A stretch of 30,580 nucleotides of DNA from Limnochordia bacterium (GTDB lineage: Bacteria > Bacillota > Limnochordia > DUMW01): positions 1 to 30,580 of the forward strand of contig JALNWK010000036.1 of NCBI GenBank assembly GCA_023230925.1. The letters run 5' to 3'. The notes beneath the pieces were generated by a model. It worked only from the letters and a program-made list of their open reading frames with translations, searched no databases and was not told where the DNA came from. Positions 16,517 through 24,621 of the stretch are shown one piece after another. How positions within the stretch are numbered: position 1 is the first letter of the stretch; every line of letters starts with the position of its first letter. A program made the position numbers and the translations under genes.

Positions 16517-17812
16517 GTGAAAAGGGACCTTTCATGGTTCAAACTATGTTTGGGGTTGCTGTGTTCATTCGTGTTGGGTACCTCATCCTTAGTTTCGGCA
16601 GCAGCAAGGATCCAATTTGTGAGTTCAGACTACTTTTCCCAAGAAGGACTGGCTGTGATGCAGTGGGCAGTGGATGAGTTCAATAAACGAAACCCGGATA
16701 TTGAGGTTGAATGGACCAACAAGCCCGGGGGCTACCATGAGTATCTGGTGGCAAGCTCTGCAGCAGGTAATCCTCCGGATGTGTTTTACGTTCGTCCTGG
16801 TACTGATGCTTATCTGTACCTCAGCGGACTTATTAAGGCTCTCGATCCGTTCATAGAACGGGACCAAGAGGAGCTAAACCCTGAAGATTTTCTGGAGGCA
16901 CAAGTAGGAGAGCTCAAGTTCGATGGTAAGTGGTGGTGTATACCCGCTAACCTTTCCACCTTAATGATCCGCTACAATAAAGTAATCTTTGCGGAGGCAG
17001 GAATCGCTGAGCCCGGCGCGGATTGGGACTGGGATGATGTCTTAGAGACATCGACTAAGTTGACTAAGACTGATCCAGGCAGTGGTGTCCCGACATTCTG
17101 GGGCTTTGGTAATATGGCCTGGTTTTTGCTAAATAGCTTCTCCGAAGGAATCATCATGAGTTTCGATGGCCAGTTGCTTACAGATGATGGGCTCGAGTCC
17201 CATGCCAACTCCCCGGGGACTGTAGCAGCACTGACATTTTTGAACGAAATGGGTCAGCGCTCGGCGTTTCCCATGCCCGGTTCCGGCGGAGATCCCTGGG
17301 CTGTCTATGGTCAGACGAAAGCGGCGATGACCATGGGGGGATCATGGGAGCTATCCGGATGGGGTATTACAGTGGAAGACAAACAGGCTGAGGATGTAAC
17401 GATGCTACCCATGGGCCCTGCTGGTAAGAGGGTTGTGACGGCTACCGGTGGCGCGTGGGCCATGTCGTCGATCTCGAAGCACCCTGAGGAAGCGTGGCGT
17501 TTCCTAAAGTGGCTGGTATCTCCGGAAGTTCTAGAGAGACAACTACTGGTTCTTCATAGTAGTTTTCCGCCTAGACAAAGTCTGCTTCCGGCATGGATCG
17601 ATGGTCTTGCGGCCCGGATCCCAGGCGCCTATACCATGGCAGAACAGTTGGTTGTGAGTGGAAAGCCTCTATCACCACGCTTGTTTTCCATCGATTCGGT
17701 GCTCCCCGGGTATTTCTGGCCAGTTGCCCAGGGTACACTCTCACCACAAGAAGCGGCGTTAAGGATGGAAGAGGACCTCAATCGTGCCATTGCCGAGGCA
17801 TTAAAGGAATAA
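16517..17812 (+). CDS. ABC transporter sugar-binding protein (family 1), first of three
   Basis: GTG 16517 follows AGGAGGAG (16503-16510). The 431-residue product has a signal peptide ending near LVSA/AA (about 28). The body is typical of large type-I solute-binding proteins for oligosaccharides: an opening strand RIQFVSSDYF, then AVDEFNKRNPDIEVEW, the PPDVFYVRPG ligand-loop region, a hinge near WWCIPANLSTLMIRYNK, and the EEAWRFLKWLVSPE block near the end. No lipobox cysteine is present, so the mature protein should be soluble in a periplasm. It is not closely similar to the next two binding proteins, suggesting a different ligand. No permease gene follows it. Confidence 0.88.
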   Translation: MKRDLSWFKLCLGLLCSFVLGTSSLVSAAARIQFVSSDYFSQEGLAVMQWAVDEFNKRNPDIEVEWTNKPGGYHEYLVASSAAGNPPDVFYVRPGTDAYLYLSGLIKALDPFIERDQEELNPEDFLEAQVGELKFDGKWWCIPANLSTLMIRYNKVIFAEAGIAEPGADWDWDDVLETSTKLTKTDPGSGVPTFWGFGNMAWFLLNSFSEGIIMSFDGQLLTDDGLESHANSPGTVAALTFLNEMGQRSAFPMPGSGGDPWAVYGQTKAAMTMGGSWELSGWGITVEDKQAEDVTMLPMGPAGKRVVTATGGAWAMSSISKHPEEAWRFLKWLVSPEVLERQLLVLHSSFPPRQSLLPAWIDGLAARIPGAYTMAEQLVVSGKPLSPRLFSIDSVLPGYFWPVAQGTLSPQEAALRMEEDLNRAIAEALKE

Positions 17813-17950
17813 GGGTCAGTATAGTGGGCGCCCTATTAGACTAAAAAGACCCAGTTGTCGGGTTGGCGAAGTTCGGTTGATGCTTCATTTGGCCTACCGG
17901 CGGTGCTAATGGTGTAACATGTGATCACGTAAATAAGGAGGAAGAGAGTC

Positions 17951-19225
17951 TTGAAGACTACTCGGCATCACAGTTTGGTATTTGTTTGTTTGCTCACAAT
18001 GCTGTTCATGTCATTCAGTGTTGAAGGAGCGAAAATCAAGATCACTCATGCCCACGATGTCTCTCATCAACAAGAGTGGACGGCGTGGCTACAGGAAGCA
18101 AAGATCAAGTTTGAGGCACAGTATCCGGATATTGAGATTGAGCTTCTCCGCCAATCACGGGCCGAACAGTTGGAGAAGCTGGTTCTGCTTTACGGAACTG
18201 AGGAATGTCCTGATGTGATTGAGGTATTTCCAACAGGACACTACAGCCTTGCTGAGGCAGGAATGTTTGCGGACTTGAACGATTTCGTCGCTTCTGATCC
18301 TGATGTCCTTTGGGAGGATTTCTTTCCCGTTTCTGTAGAGGCTGCCACTGTAGTCACAGGGAAACATACTGGTGAACGATGGATGTTGCCAGTGTCTTTG
18401 TGGGTGATCGGCGCAGCTTTCAACGATACACATTTTGACGAAAGTGGCGTATTGCCACCATCGAGATACAATTACACTTGGACTTGGGACGATTTTGCTG
18501 AAGTCTCCAAGAAATTACTTAAGCTGGATTCTAGTGGTACGGTAACTCGGTATGGGGGAAGCTTCAACCATTGGGATGTCTGGGTTCATAATGCTGGAGG
18601 CTTTATCTATGATCGTTACGTAATGCCATCGCAGATAACTGTAGATTCGGAGCCAGTACGGACGACTCTGGGTTTCCTCCAGGACCTATATACTAATCAA
18701 GGTATCATCACTCAACAGGGCTGGCCTGAGAACTTTGCGCGGGAACAAGTGTCGATATTTCTTCAGGCTGGTCCTACGGTCCGGTCGATTCTGCAGCGGA
18801 TAGGTGTTAACTGGGAATGGTCCTACGGGACTAATCCGAAACTGGTACGGGCCGGCAGTGAAAACCTGGCAATTGGCATGGCGATTAGCTCCACTAGCCT
18901 GGAGAGTGAGGCTGCTTGGTTGTGGGTTAAGTTCCTTGCCACAGAAGCGATCCAGGAGAATATGCTGGTAACTGGCCGTCCCGGCGCCTACAAACCGGCG
19001 ATTATGGAGTGCCCAGCATTTCTGGAGGAGCCAATGGAGTATGTGTGGATTGAGCTATTATCCTCCCCGGACTGTTTTAACCGTCCTGTAGTTGATGGGC
19101 AAGTTGCGAATGCGATTCATGCTCAAATAAATGCTGTGCTGAGTGGCCAACAAGCGCTAGATGTTGGAATTGCTAAGGCTCAAGAGCATGCGAGCAATCT
19201 TCTGGAGAGTCTCGTAGGGAAATAG
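17951..19225 (+). CDS. ABC transporter sugar-binding protein (family 1), second of three
   Basis: TTG 17951 stands behind AAGGAGGAAGAG, 424 residues. The signal peptide covers about 1-26 (ending SVEGA), without lipobox. The mature protein starts KIKITHAHDVSHQQEWTAWL, followed by FEAQYPDIEIELL, the CPDVIEVFP loop, a hinge region MLPVSLWVIGAAFNDTHF and an aromatic stretch YNYTWTWDDFAE likely near the sugar site. The AAWLWVKFLATEA block completes the family pattern. It is a close paralogue of the next gene over the whole length. The 138-bp gap after the first binding-protein gene shows only a weak 4-bp hairpin (ACCC/GGGT near 17850) and no terminator of note, so co-transcription is likely. Confidence 0.9.
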   Translation: MKTTRHHSLVFVCLLTMLFMSFSVEGAKIKITHAHDVSHQQEWTAWLQEAKIKFEAQYPDIEIELLRQSRAEQLEKLVLLYGTEECPDVIEVFPTGHYSLAEAGMFADLNDFVASDPDVLWEDFFPVSVEAATVVTGKHTGERWMLPVSLWVIGAAFNDTHFDESGVLPPSRYNYTWTWDDFAEVSKKLLKLDSSGTVTRYGGSFNHWDVWVHNAGGFIYDRYVMPSQITVDSEPVRTTLGFLQDLYTNQGIITQQGWPENFAREQVSIFLQAGPTVRSILQRIGVNWEWSYGTNPKLVRAGSENLAIGMAISSTSLESEAAWLWVKFLATEAIQENMLVTGRPGAYKPAIMECPAFLEEPMEYVWIELLSSPDCFNRPVVDGQVANAIHAQINAVLSGQQALDVGIAKAQEHASNLLESLVGK

Positions 19226-19383
19226 CTGGAACTTGAGCCGTAGATTAGAGTGTAGTCTTGCCGTTTGGATGGACACAAGCCGAGGCACTAGAAGGAGGTA
19301 GTAACAGTTAGACTTTAGGCTTAAAGGCGCAATGGAAGGCTACCAAGTACAAAAAGCTGCTTAGCTTGAAAGGGGATACGGGA

Positions 19384-20655
19384 ATGTTTAATAGACGTTG
19401 GAGTTGCTGTTTGATCATTTGCCTGGTTTTGGCTATGTCGATGGTGGGGGAAGCGGCAAAGGTGAAAATCCGTCACGCCCATGATGTCTATCACCAGCAG
19501 GACTGGACCAACTGGTTACTGGCAGCGAAACAGAAGTTTGAAGCGCAGAATCCGGATATTGAGGTAGAGATTCTGGTTCAAGGACGGAACGAACAGCTGG
19601 AGAAGTTGATTCTTCTCTACGGGACCGATGAAGGACCTGATGTAATCGAGACATTTCCCTCTCAGCACTACAATCTTGCCTTAGCGGGCATGTTTGCGGA
19701 TCTAGATTCATACATGGATAACGATCAAATGCTATCTTGGGATGAGTTCTTCCCTGTCTCAGTGGATGCCGCCACTATTATCCATGGAGAGCGGGCTGGA
19801 GAGCGGTGGATGTTACCCCTATCTCTATGGATTATTGGTGCAGCTTTCAATGATACCCATTTTGATGAGAGTGGCGTGTTGGTTCCTTCCCAATATAATT
19901 ACACTTGGACTTGGGACGATTTCGCTGATATTGCTAAGAAGATGATTAAAGTTGATGCCAGTGGTAATGTGACAAGATACGGTTGCACCTTTTCGTCCTG
20001 GCAGACGTGGGTGCACAATGCCGGGGGATTTATGTACTACCCGTACACAAACCCCACTGAGATTACGATGAACACTGAGCCGGTAAGGAAAGCACTTGAT
20101 TTTCTACAAAACGTGCACGGTGTTGAGAAGACTGTCGGTCACTTTCCGTACCCGGAGAACTTTACCAGACAAGAAGCTTCGGTTTTCCTGCATGCGGGTC
20201 CTTCCATTACACCAATCCTGCGCAGGAGTAACGTTAACTGGGAATGGTCCTATGGACCAAATCCTAAGCTCGAACGAGCAGGTAGCGAGAACTTAACAAT
20301 CGGTGTTGCCATGAGCTCAGCTTCCACAAAACAGGACGCAGCGTGGCGTTGGATGAAGTTTCTCGCCACGGAGGCAGCTAGTGATCATATCATGATTACC
20401 GGGCGTCCTACCGCCTGGCAACCGGGAGTCGAGGATTACCAAGCTTACTTCCCCCAGGCCTCTGCTTGGGAGTATGTGTGGATTGAGCTTTTGGCGAGCC
20501 CGGATAGTTATAACCGCCCCGTTGTTAATTCAGATATTGCTCGGGTGATTAACGATCACGTCTGGGCAGTGATCCGCGGGGAAGAAGCGACGGAAGTCGG
20601 AATGGCTAAAGCCCAGGAACAGGCCACTGGTATTCTAAAGGCGATGAATCAATAG
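19384..20655 (+). CDS. ABC transporter sugar-binding protein (family 1), third of three, tandem paralogue
   Basis: ATG 19384 is favoured: AAAGGGG (19369-19374) sits 9 nt before it, while the alternative TTG 19366 lies upstream of that site. It has 423 residues, with a signal peptide ending near VGEA/AK and no lipobox. It aligns end to end with the preceding protein (HAHDVYHQQDW, EQLEKLILLYGTDEGPDVIE, LWIIGAAFNDTHFDESGVL, YNYTWTWDDFAD, AGSENLTIGVAMSS), well over half the residues being identical by eye, so the pair arose by tandem duplication. Differences cluster in short loops, for instance NHWDVWVHNAG against SSWQTWVHNAG. Ligand preference may therefore have shifted slightly. A strong hairpin follows the stop codon. 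Confidence 0.9.
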   Translation: MFNRRWSCCLIICLVLAMSMVGEAAKVKIRHAHDVYHQQDWTNWLLAAKQKFEAQNPDIEVEILVQGRNEQLEKLILLYGTDEGPDVIETFPSQHYNLALAGMFADLDSYMDNDQMLSWDEFFPVSVDAATIIHGERAGERWMLPLSLWIIGAAFNDTHFDESGVLVPSQYNYTWTWDDFADIAKKMIKVDASGNVTRYGCTFSSWQTWVHNAGGFMYYPYTNPTEITMNTEPVRKALDFLQNVHGVEKTVGHFPYPENFTRQEASVFLHAGPSITPILRRSNVNWEWSYGPNPKLERAGSENLTIGVAMSSASTKQDAAWRWMKFLATEAASDHIMITGRPTAWQPGVEDYQAYFPQASAWEYVWIELLASPDSYNRPVVNSDIARVINDHVWAVIRGEEATEVGMAKAQEQATGILKAMNQ

Positions 20656-20657
20656 GA

Positions 20658-20685
20658 GTTTTGACCGGGTTACCCCGGTCAAAAC
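20658..20685 (+). terminator. 12-bp perfect stem-loop after the third binding-protein gene
   Basis: GTTTTGACCGGG (20658-20669) pairs fully with CCCGGTCAAAAC (20674-20685) around a TTAC loop, starting 3 bp after the stop codon. There is no T-run on the 3' side. A message-stabilising or partial-termination structure that keeps binding-protein transcripts abundant is more likely than a full terminator. Confidence 0.6.
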
Positions 20686-20818
20686 CCAAACAACTTCAAG
20701 GATGAATGTACTAAGTGCTTGGGGCTAGCATTTACAGAATGGGAGTATGCTGGCAAAAAGCGTTACGGGAATAGAAGAAAACCGGTAAAGCCTGTCACTA
20801 CCGGAAAGGATTGTGGGT

Positions 20819-23620
20819 GTGATCATGCACAGAGTAAGTAAGTTGTGTGTTCTTGTCTCGTTGATGATAGTGCTTTTCAGTCTTCGGGTCTTTGGGCAAG
20901 GATGGGATGAACCGATTAGGGGATCCTGGGTTGCTGAGCCAAGAACAGATTCAACCGTCCTACTGGTTGATGGAAACCAAGGGTGCGAAATAGTTGTTGC
21001 CCCCGAGGAGCATTCCGCCGTAAAGCAGGCTGTGGAATTCCTGGCTCAAGATATTTCTAAGATAACCGGGGTTACTCCCGAGATTGTTGAAGAACCTGCG
21101 GATGGTGCAGTTGCTCGGATCCATGTTATGACTTTGGGCATGCGCAGTATGCCGGAGCAAATTGACGAAGCCTTCCTTCTAGGTCAATGGGAAACTTTCC
21201 AAATTCTTGCCACTGAGAACGACGTATATCTCGTTGGTTCAAACTTTCGGGGAACCGCTTTTGCGGTCTATACCCTAAGTGAAAGACTAGGGATTGATCC
21301 TTTGTATCACTGGACTGGATATGAGCCAGAAAAGCATAATCCTTTAGCGATGAAGGCGGTGGATTATTTATCGAAACCACCGACCTTCAAATACCGGGGC
21401 TTGTTCCACGATGATGAGGACATACTTCCAAGGCCTATTGATCCGAAGACGGGTTACCCATACATACGCGGAGAAGTACCGATTGAGTGGTACCAAAGGT
21501 ATTTCGAGACAGCCCTGCGTCTAAAGATGAACATGGTGGCACCCTTTGTCAGAGTTACAAGGAATTTCGAGGTGCAGCAGATGGCTAGTGATTGGGGCCT
21601 TTTTTATAGCTCCCATCATTACGATATCCTGTTGTCCAATCCCTATGGATTCAGTCATTTTGGTCTGGCTGCACAGCGTGGAGTTACCGGTGGCTTTGAT
21701 TGGTTTAGTAACCGTGAAGGTATGATTGAATACTGGAAGGGGGGCGTGCTGGAAAACCGTCTGTTAGATTGTATTTGGCCGATTGGCATGCGGGGTACGG
21801 ATGATTATCCCTATAGTTTTCCTGCAAATATAAGCGAGACGGAGAAGCTGAAGATTTACCAGGAGATCATAGATCTACAGGTGGAAATGACGAAGGAACT
21901 GCTTCCTTCGGATAAGGAACCCATTTTTCACTTCACTATGTACGGTGAAATGCTGGATTACTATCGAAAGGGTAGTTTCCGGCTACCAAATGAAGTCATC
22001 CTGGTCTGGGATGATGATGGTGACGGGGTTATGCGCCAACTGCCGAGTAAGCAGGATCTGCAAAGAAATAGCAAACATGGAGTCTACTACCATCTTGCTT
22101 TCTTTGGATGGTCAGCTAAACAAACGATTCATACTGTAACCCCCATGCGTATTGAGCAGCAGTTCCGGAAGATTATAGAATCTGGCGCAACGGAATATAT
22201 GCTACTTAACGTTTCGGAGCTACGGGAGCATGTGATGGAAACAAGGATGATCGCAGATATTGTCTGGGATGCGGAACGCTACTTAAGTTCATCAAATGCG
22301 GCCTATCAGTTTGTGGACTGGTGGAGCAGAGAGTACTTCGGTAGCGCGGCCAAAGAAGCAGGTCGTTCTTACCGTGACTATTACCGGATCATGGATTCCT
22401 TTGACAAGGTTTGGTATGGAACCACCCGCGTTTCGAGCATAGTCCAATCCTTAGAAAAGAAGTTTGCGACGGAGTCCTATCTGTCAGTTGATCCCGGGAC
22501 TATTGCCGCGCTTAGAGGACGGGCCGAAGTCTTTGCAGAAGCGCTGGAAGCAACCCGTCGGGCTTCGCTGAAGATGACCCCACAGCAACAGCAGTTCTTT
22601 TTTGAACATGTGGAGTTTGGAATGTTGATTGACTATCGGTCGGTTCAGGCGGCTCTTAAACTAAGCGAAGCTCTGCAGGAGCCAGATCTGGATCGAGCCT
22701 TTGAGATCTGCCTAGAGGCCTTTGAGTATCTAAAGCAACTCGAGCTTGAGATCAAGAGGGCTGAACGTCCACCTTTTGAGGATTGGTACCAGGCCACATG
22801 GATTCGAGTTGCCGACTACAACCATTCATGGAGTAATATGAATCCCCACCGCTCTTACCTTATTGTTAAGGATTTTCTCCTGGACGTTGGTGGATTCCGT
22901 ATCGACAAGCCCCGCCCTGGGGACAAGATTAATGGCCAGGTTCCAATTACTTTCAGCACCAATTGCCCGCGTCTACGCCTCTGTGAGGTACTGATTGAGA
23001 TGGGTGATAGGGTCATTTACGAAGGGACAACCGTACCGCGACGGTTCAGCTTCGATAGCACAGTGTTTTCTGATGGACCTGAGATCCTCAGACTAACCGT
23101 CATTGCCGATGATCCTCATTTGACGATCTTAGATCAAGTGTCGCTTTCTGTGGCCAATTGGTGGACAATATTTGATCCATTGAAGGCGCCGCAGACGACC
23201 TGGTTTGGGACAATCAACCACGACCAGTCTGTGGCCAAGTCAAGAGGGTGGGTCTACCTACAGGATGATCCGGAGCAATTCTTCAAAGACGAAAGCCGCA
23301 TATCGCGAGTAGCCAACACGACGGAATACCTAGTCTGGGAGACCCCAAGATTACAGGATGTGCAAGTTACAGCTTATGCAAGAGGCGAACAGATTGATCG
23401 TATCTTGTCCCTAGCGATCTCCAACGACGGGGACACTTGGCAGGAGGTGCCCTATACGGTAGTTCGAACAGACGCTGCTGGGCAGTGGCTAAAGTTAGTG
23501 CTATCTGTAAGTATGGACAATGGCCTGGACGTGAAATACTGCAAATTGACGATCATGGCGGGTGAATCTGCGCCAGATGATATTCAGATTGGTGAGGTAC
23601 TGTTGCGAGGGCGAAACTAG
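20819..23620 (+). CDS. Secreted GH115-family alpha-glucuronidase-like enzyme with C-terminal beta domains
   Basis: Removes (4-O-methyl-)glucuronic acid from xylan or related polymers in characterised members. GTG 20819 lies 8 nt after AAAGGA; GTG 20813 and ATG 20825 are possible alternatives. It has 933 residues with a signal peptide ending near RVFG/QG. Residues about 20-170 are the N-terminal domain shared by GH20-like and GH115 proteins. The catalytic barrel follows with family blocks YWKGGVLENRLLDCIWPIGMRG, VILVWDDDGDGVMRQLP, HGVYYHLAFFGW and IIESGATEYMLLNVSELREH. A helical region (about 510-660) completes the GH115 core. From about 690 an Ig-like domain and a final 150-residue beta domain match the tail of the GH39-like enzyme. 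It lies 160 bp after the binding-protein genes. Confidence 0.88.
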   Translation: MIMHRVSKLCVLVSLMIVLFSLRVFGQGWDEPIRGSWVAEPRTDSTVLLVDGNQGCEIVVAPEEHSAVKQAVEFLAQDISKITGVTPEIVEEPADGAVARIHVMTLGMRSMPEQIDEAFLLGQWETFQILATENDVYLVGSNFRGTAFAVYTLSERLGIDPLYHWTGYEPEKHNPLAMKAVDYLSKPPTFKYRGLFHDDEDILPRPIDPKTGYPYIRGEVPIEWYQRYFETALRLKMNMVAPFVRVTRNFEVQQMASDWGLFYSSHHYDILLSNPYGFSHFGLAAQRGVTGGFDWFSNREGMIEYWKGGVLENRLLDCIWPIGMRGTDDYPYSFPANISETEKLKIYQEIIDLQVEMTKELLPSDKEPIFHFTMYGEMLDYYRKGSFRLPNEVILVWDDDGDGVMRQLPSKQDLQRNSKHGVYYHLAFFGWSAKQTIHTVTPMRIEQQFRKIIESGATEYMLLNVSELREHVMETRMIADIVWDAERYLSSSNAAYQFVDWWSREYFGSAAKEAGRSYRDYYRIMDSFDKVWYGTTRVSSIVQSLEKKFATESYLSVDPGTIAALRGRAEVFAEALEATRRASLKMTPQQQQFFFEHVEFGMLIDYRSVQAALKLSEALQEPDLDRAFEICLEAFEYLKQLELEIKRAERPPFEDWYQATWIRVADYNHSWSNMNPHRSYLIVKDFLLDVGGFRIDKPRPGDKINGQVPITFSTNCPRLRLCEVLIEMGDRVIYEGTTVPRRFSFDSTVFSDGPEILRLTVIADDPHLTILDQVSLSVANWWTIFDPLKAPQTTWFGTINHDQSVAKSRGWVYLQDDPEQFFKDESRISRVANTTEYLVWETPRLQDVQVTAYARGEQIDRILSLAISNDGDTWQEVPYTVVRTDAAGQWLKLVLSVSMDNGLDVKYCKLTIMAGESAPDDIQIGEVLLRGRN

Positions 23621-23667
23621 ATGGCCTAGTGGGCCGTCCGAAAATAAGCAAGGAGGAGAGAAATATC

Positions 23668-24363
23668 ATGCGTAAACACAGTCTCACATTAGTAGCATTG
23701 TTGGTATGTCTAGTATTTGCAGGGTGTCTTACTAAGAAAGAAGAGCCGGTAGTAGTAACTCTGCCCTTTACTCTGGATCTAAGTAAGACGGCTGAGGGCA
23801 GTATTCCTAAGGAAATGTTAGTCCATACTGGTGATTGGCGCGTGGTGGAGGATACACTGGAATGCAACTTCCCTCCTGTCGCGGGAGACGGGAATGGTGG
23901 ATTCATCCATTTCCGGGGACTCGACGTTGCTGATTTCGATCTGAAAGTGACCATTAACTTCCAGGAAGTCGATAGCAACAAACGGTTTGCAGGCCTACTT
24001 TTTAGAGCAGACCCTAACGTTAACCTACCGCGACATAAATACCTATTACGCCAAGGCGCAACGGCAAGCAACGGCGTCGGTCTTCTGTTCCGAGGTCCAG
24101 ACGTAAAAGGCGATTGGATTAAGACAAGTGCGCTTTCTCATGATTTTGAGCTTGGTACCCCCTATGATTTGCGGTTGGTGGCTTATGGGAATAGGGTTAA
24201 GCTCTTAGTTGATGATGTACTTATACAGGATGTGGAGACGGATAAGTGGTACAACGAAACGGGTGCTATTGGCTTTGCGGTCTTTGGTGGCCGGATCCGC
24301 TTTAGTGATATTAGTATAGATAACGTCACTGCTGAAGCATTTGATGCCATCGGAGCTTTGTAG
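23668..24363 (+). CDS. Lipoprotein with LamG/DUF1080-like (concanavalin fold) domain
   Basis: ATG 23668 behind AAGGAGGAGAG; the longer frame from 23629 includes no binding site. It has 231 residues. A lipoprotein signal MRKHSLTLVALLVCLVFAGC carries a clear lipobox (FAGC, Cys20), so the protein is anchored in a membrane. The rest is a single beta-sandwich of about 200 residues: FTLDLSKTAEG opening, TGDWRVVEDTLE, FDLKVTINFQEV, RHKYLLRQGA, GVGLLFRG, IGFAVFGGRIRFSDISI. This is the pattern of LamG or DUF1080 domains, which bind or cleave sugars. I cannot identify catalytic residues. It starts 47 bp after the GH115 gene, so it belongs to the same unit. A secreted paralogue is encoded at 29360. Confidence 0.75.
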   Translation: MRKHSLTLVALLVCLVFAGCLTKKEEPVVVTLPFTLDLSKTAEGSIPKEMLVHTGDWRVVEDTLECNFPPVAGDGNGGFIHFRGLDVADFDLKVTINFQEVDSNKRFAGLLFRADPNVNLPRHKYLLRQGATASNGVGLLFRGPDVKGDWIKTSALSHDFELGTPYDLRLVAYGNRVKLLVDDVLIQDVETDKWYNETGAIGFAVFGGRIRFSDISIDNVTAEAFDAIGAL

Positions 24364-24378
24364 ACTTAGTAGATAAGG

Positions 24379-24400
24379 GGTGCCTTGCTCCTAAGGCACC
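24379..24400 (+). terminator. Hairpin after the lipoprotein gene (first of two)
   Basis: GGTGCCTT (24379-24386) and AAGGCACC (24393-24400) form a perfect 8-bp stem with a 6-nt loop, 15 bp after the stop codon. A weak T tract follows. It probably ends or trims the first unit of the locus. Confidence 0.55.
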
Positions 24401-24420
24401 TCCACTCTAGTGTTATATAC

Positions 24421-24444
24421 TGGCCATTGATTTACCAATGGCCA
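24421..24444. repeat. 9-bp inverted repeat between the two units of the locus
   Basis: TGGCCATTG (24421-24429) and CAATGGCCA (24436-24444) are exact complements around ATTTAC. It lies 20 bp after the previous hairpin and 46 bp before the -35 box of the ROK promoter. It may be a second terminator stem or a regulator site. Confidence 0.5.
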
Positions 24445-24490
24445 AGGTAAAGGTCACCGGTGTCGTCTCGCCACACCAACTTTATGCTTG

Positions 24491-24520
24491 TTGACCAAAG
24501 GTTGATTCTTATAGTAGAAT
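24491..24520 (+). promoter_or_regulatory. Sigma-A-type promoter for the ROK-GH2-GH43 unit
   Basis: TTGACC (24491-24496), an 18-bp spacer and TAGAAT (24515-24520). The start point would be near 24527, inside the palindrome at 24524-24560. Confidence 0.55.
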
Positions 24521-24523
24521 GTA

Positions 24524-24560
24524 GAAGACTTATTACATTTGTTGGTGTAAGTAAGTCTTC
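24524..24560. promoter_or_regulatory. Long interrupted palindrome at the ROK promoter start site
   Basis: GAAGACTTATTACA (24524-24537) is matched by TGTAA-G-TAAGTCTTC (24546-24560), 14 complementary pairs with one bulged G around an 8-nt centre. Its position over the predicted transcription start fits an operator for self-repression by the ROK protein. An RNA hairpin at the 5' end of the message is the alternative. Confidence 0.5.
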
Positions 24561-24621
24561 CGGACCGGGTCTTGGGTATCTGGTTAGGACGATTACATGA
24601 AATGAGTGGGTGTGAGACGAC

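Noticed and set aside
17921..17928. GTGATCAC palindrome before the second binding-protein gene, seen again near 30438
   Set aside because: Only 8 bp and expected by chance at this frequency; the second copy is not upstream of a gene.
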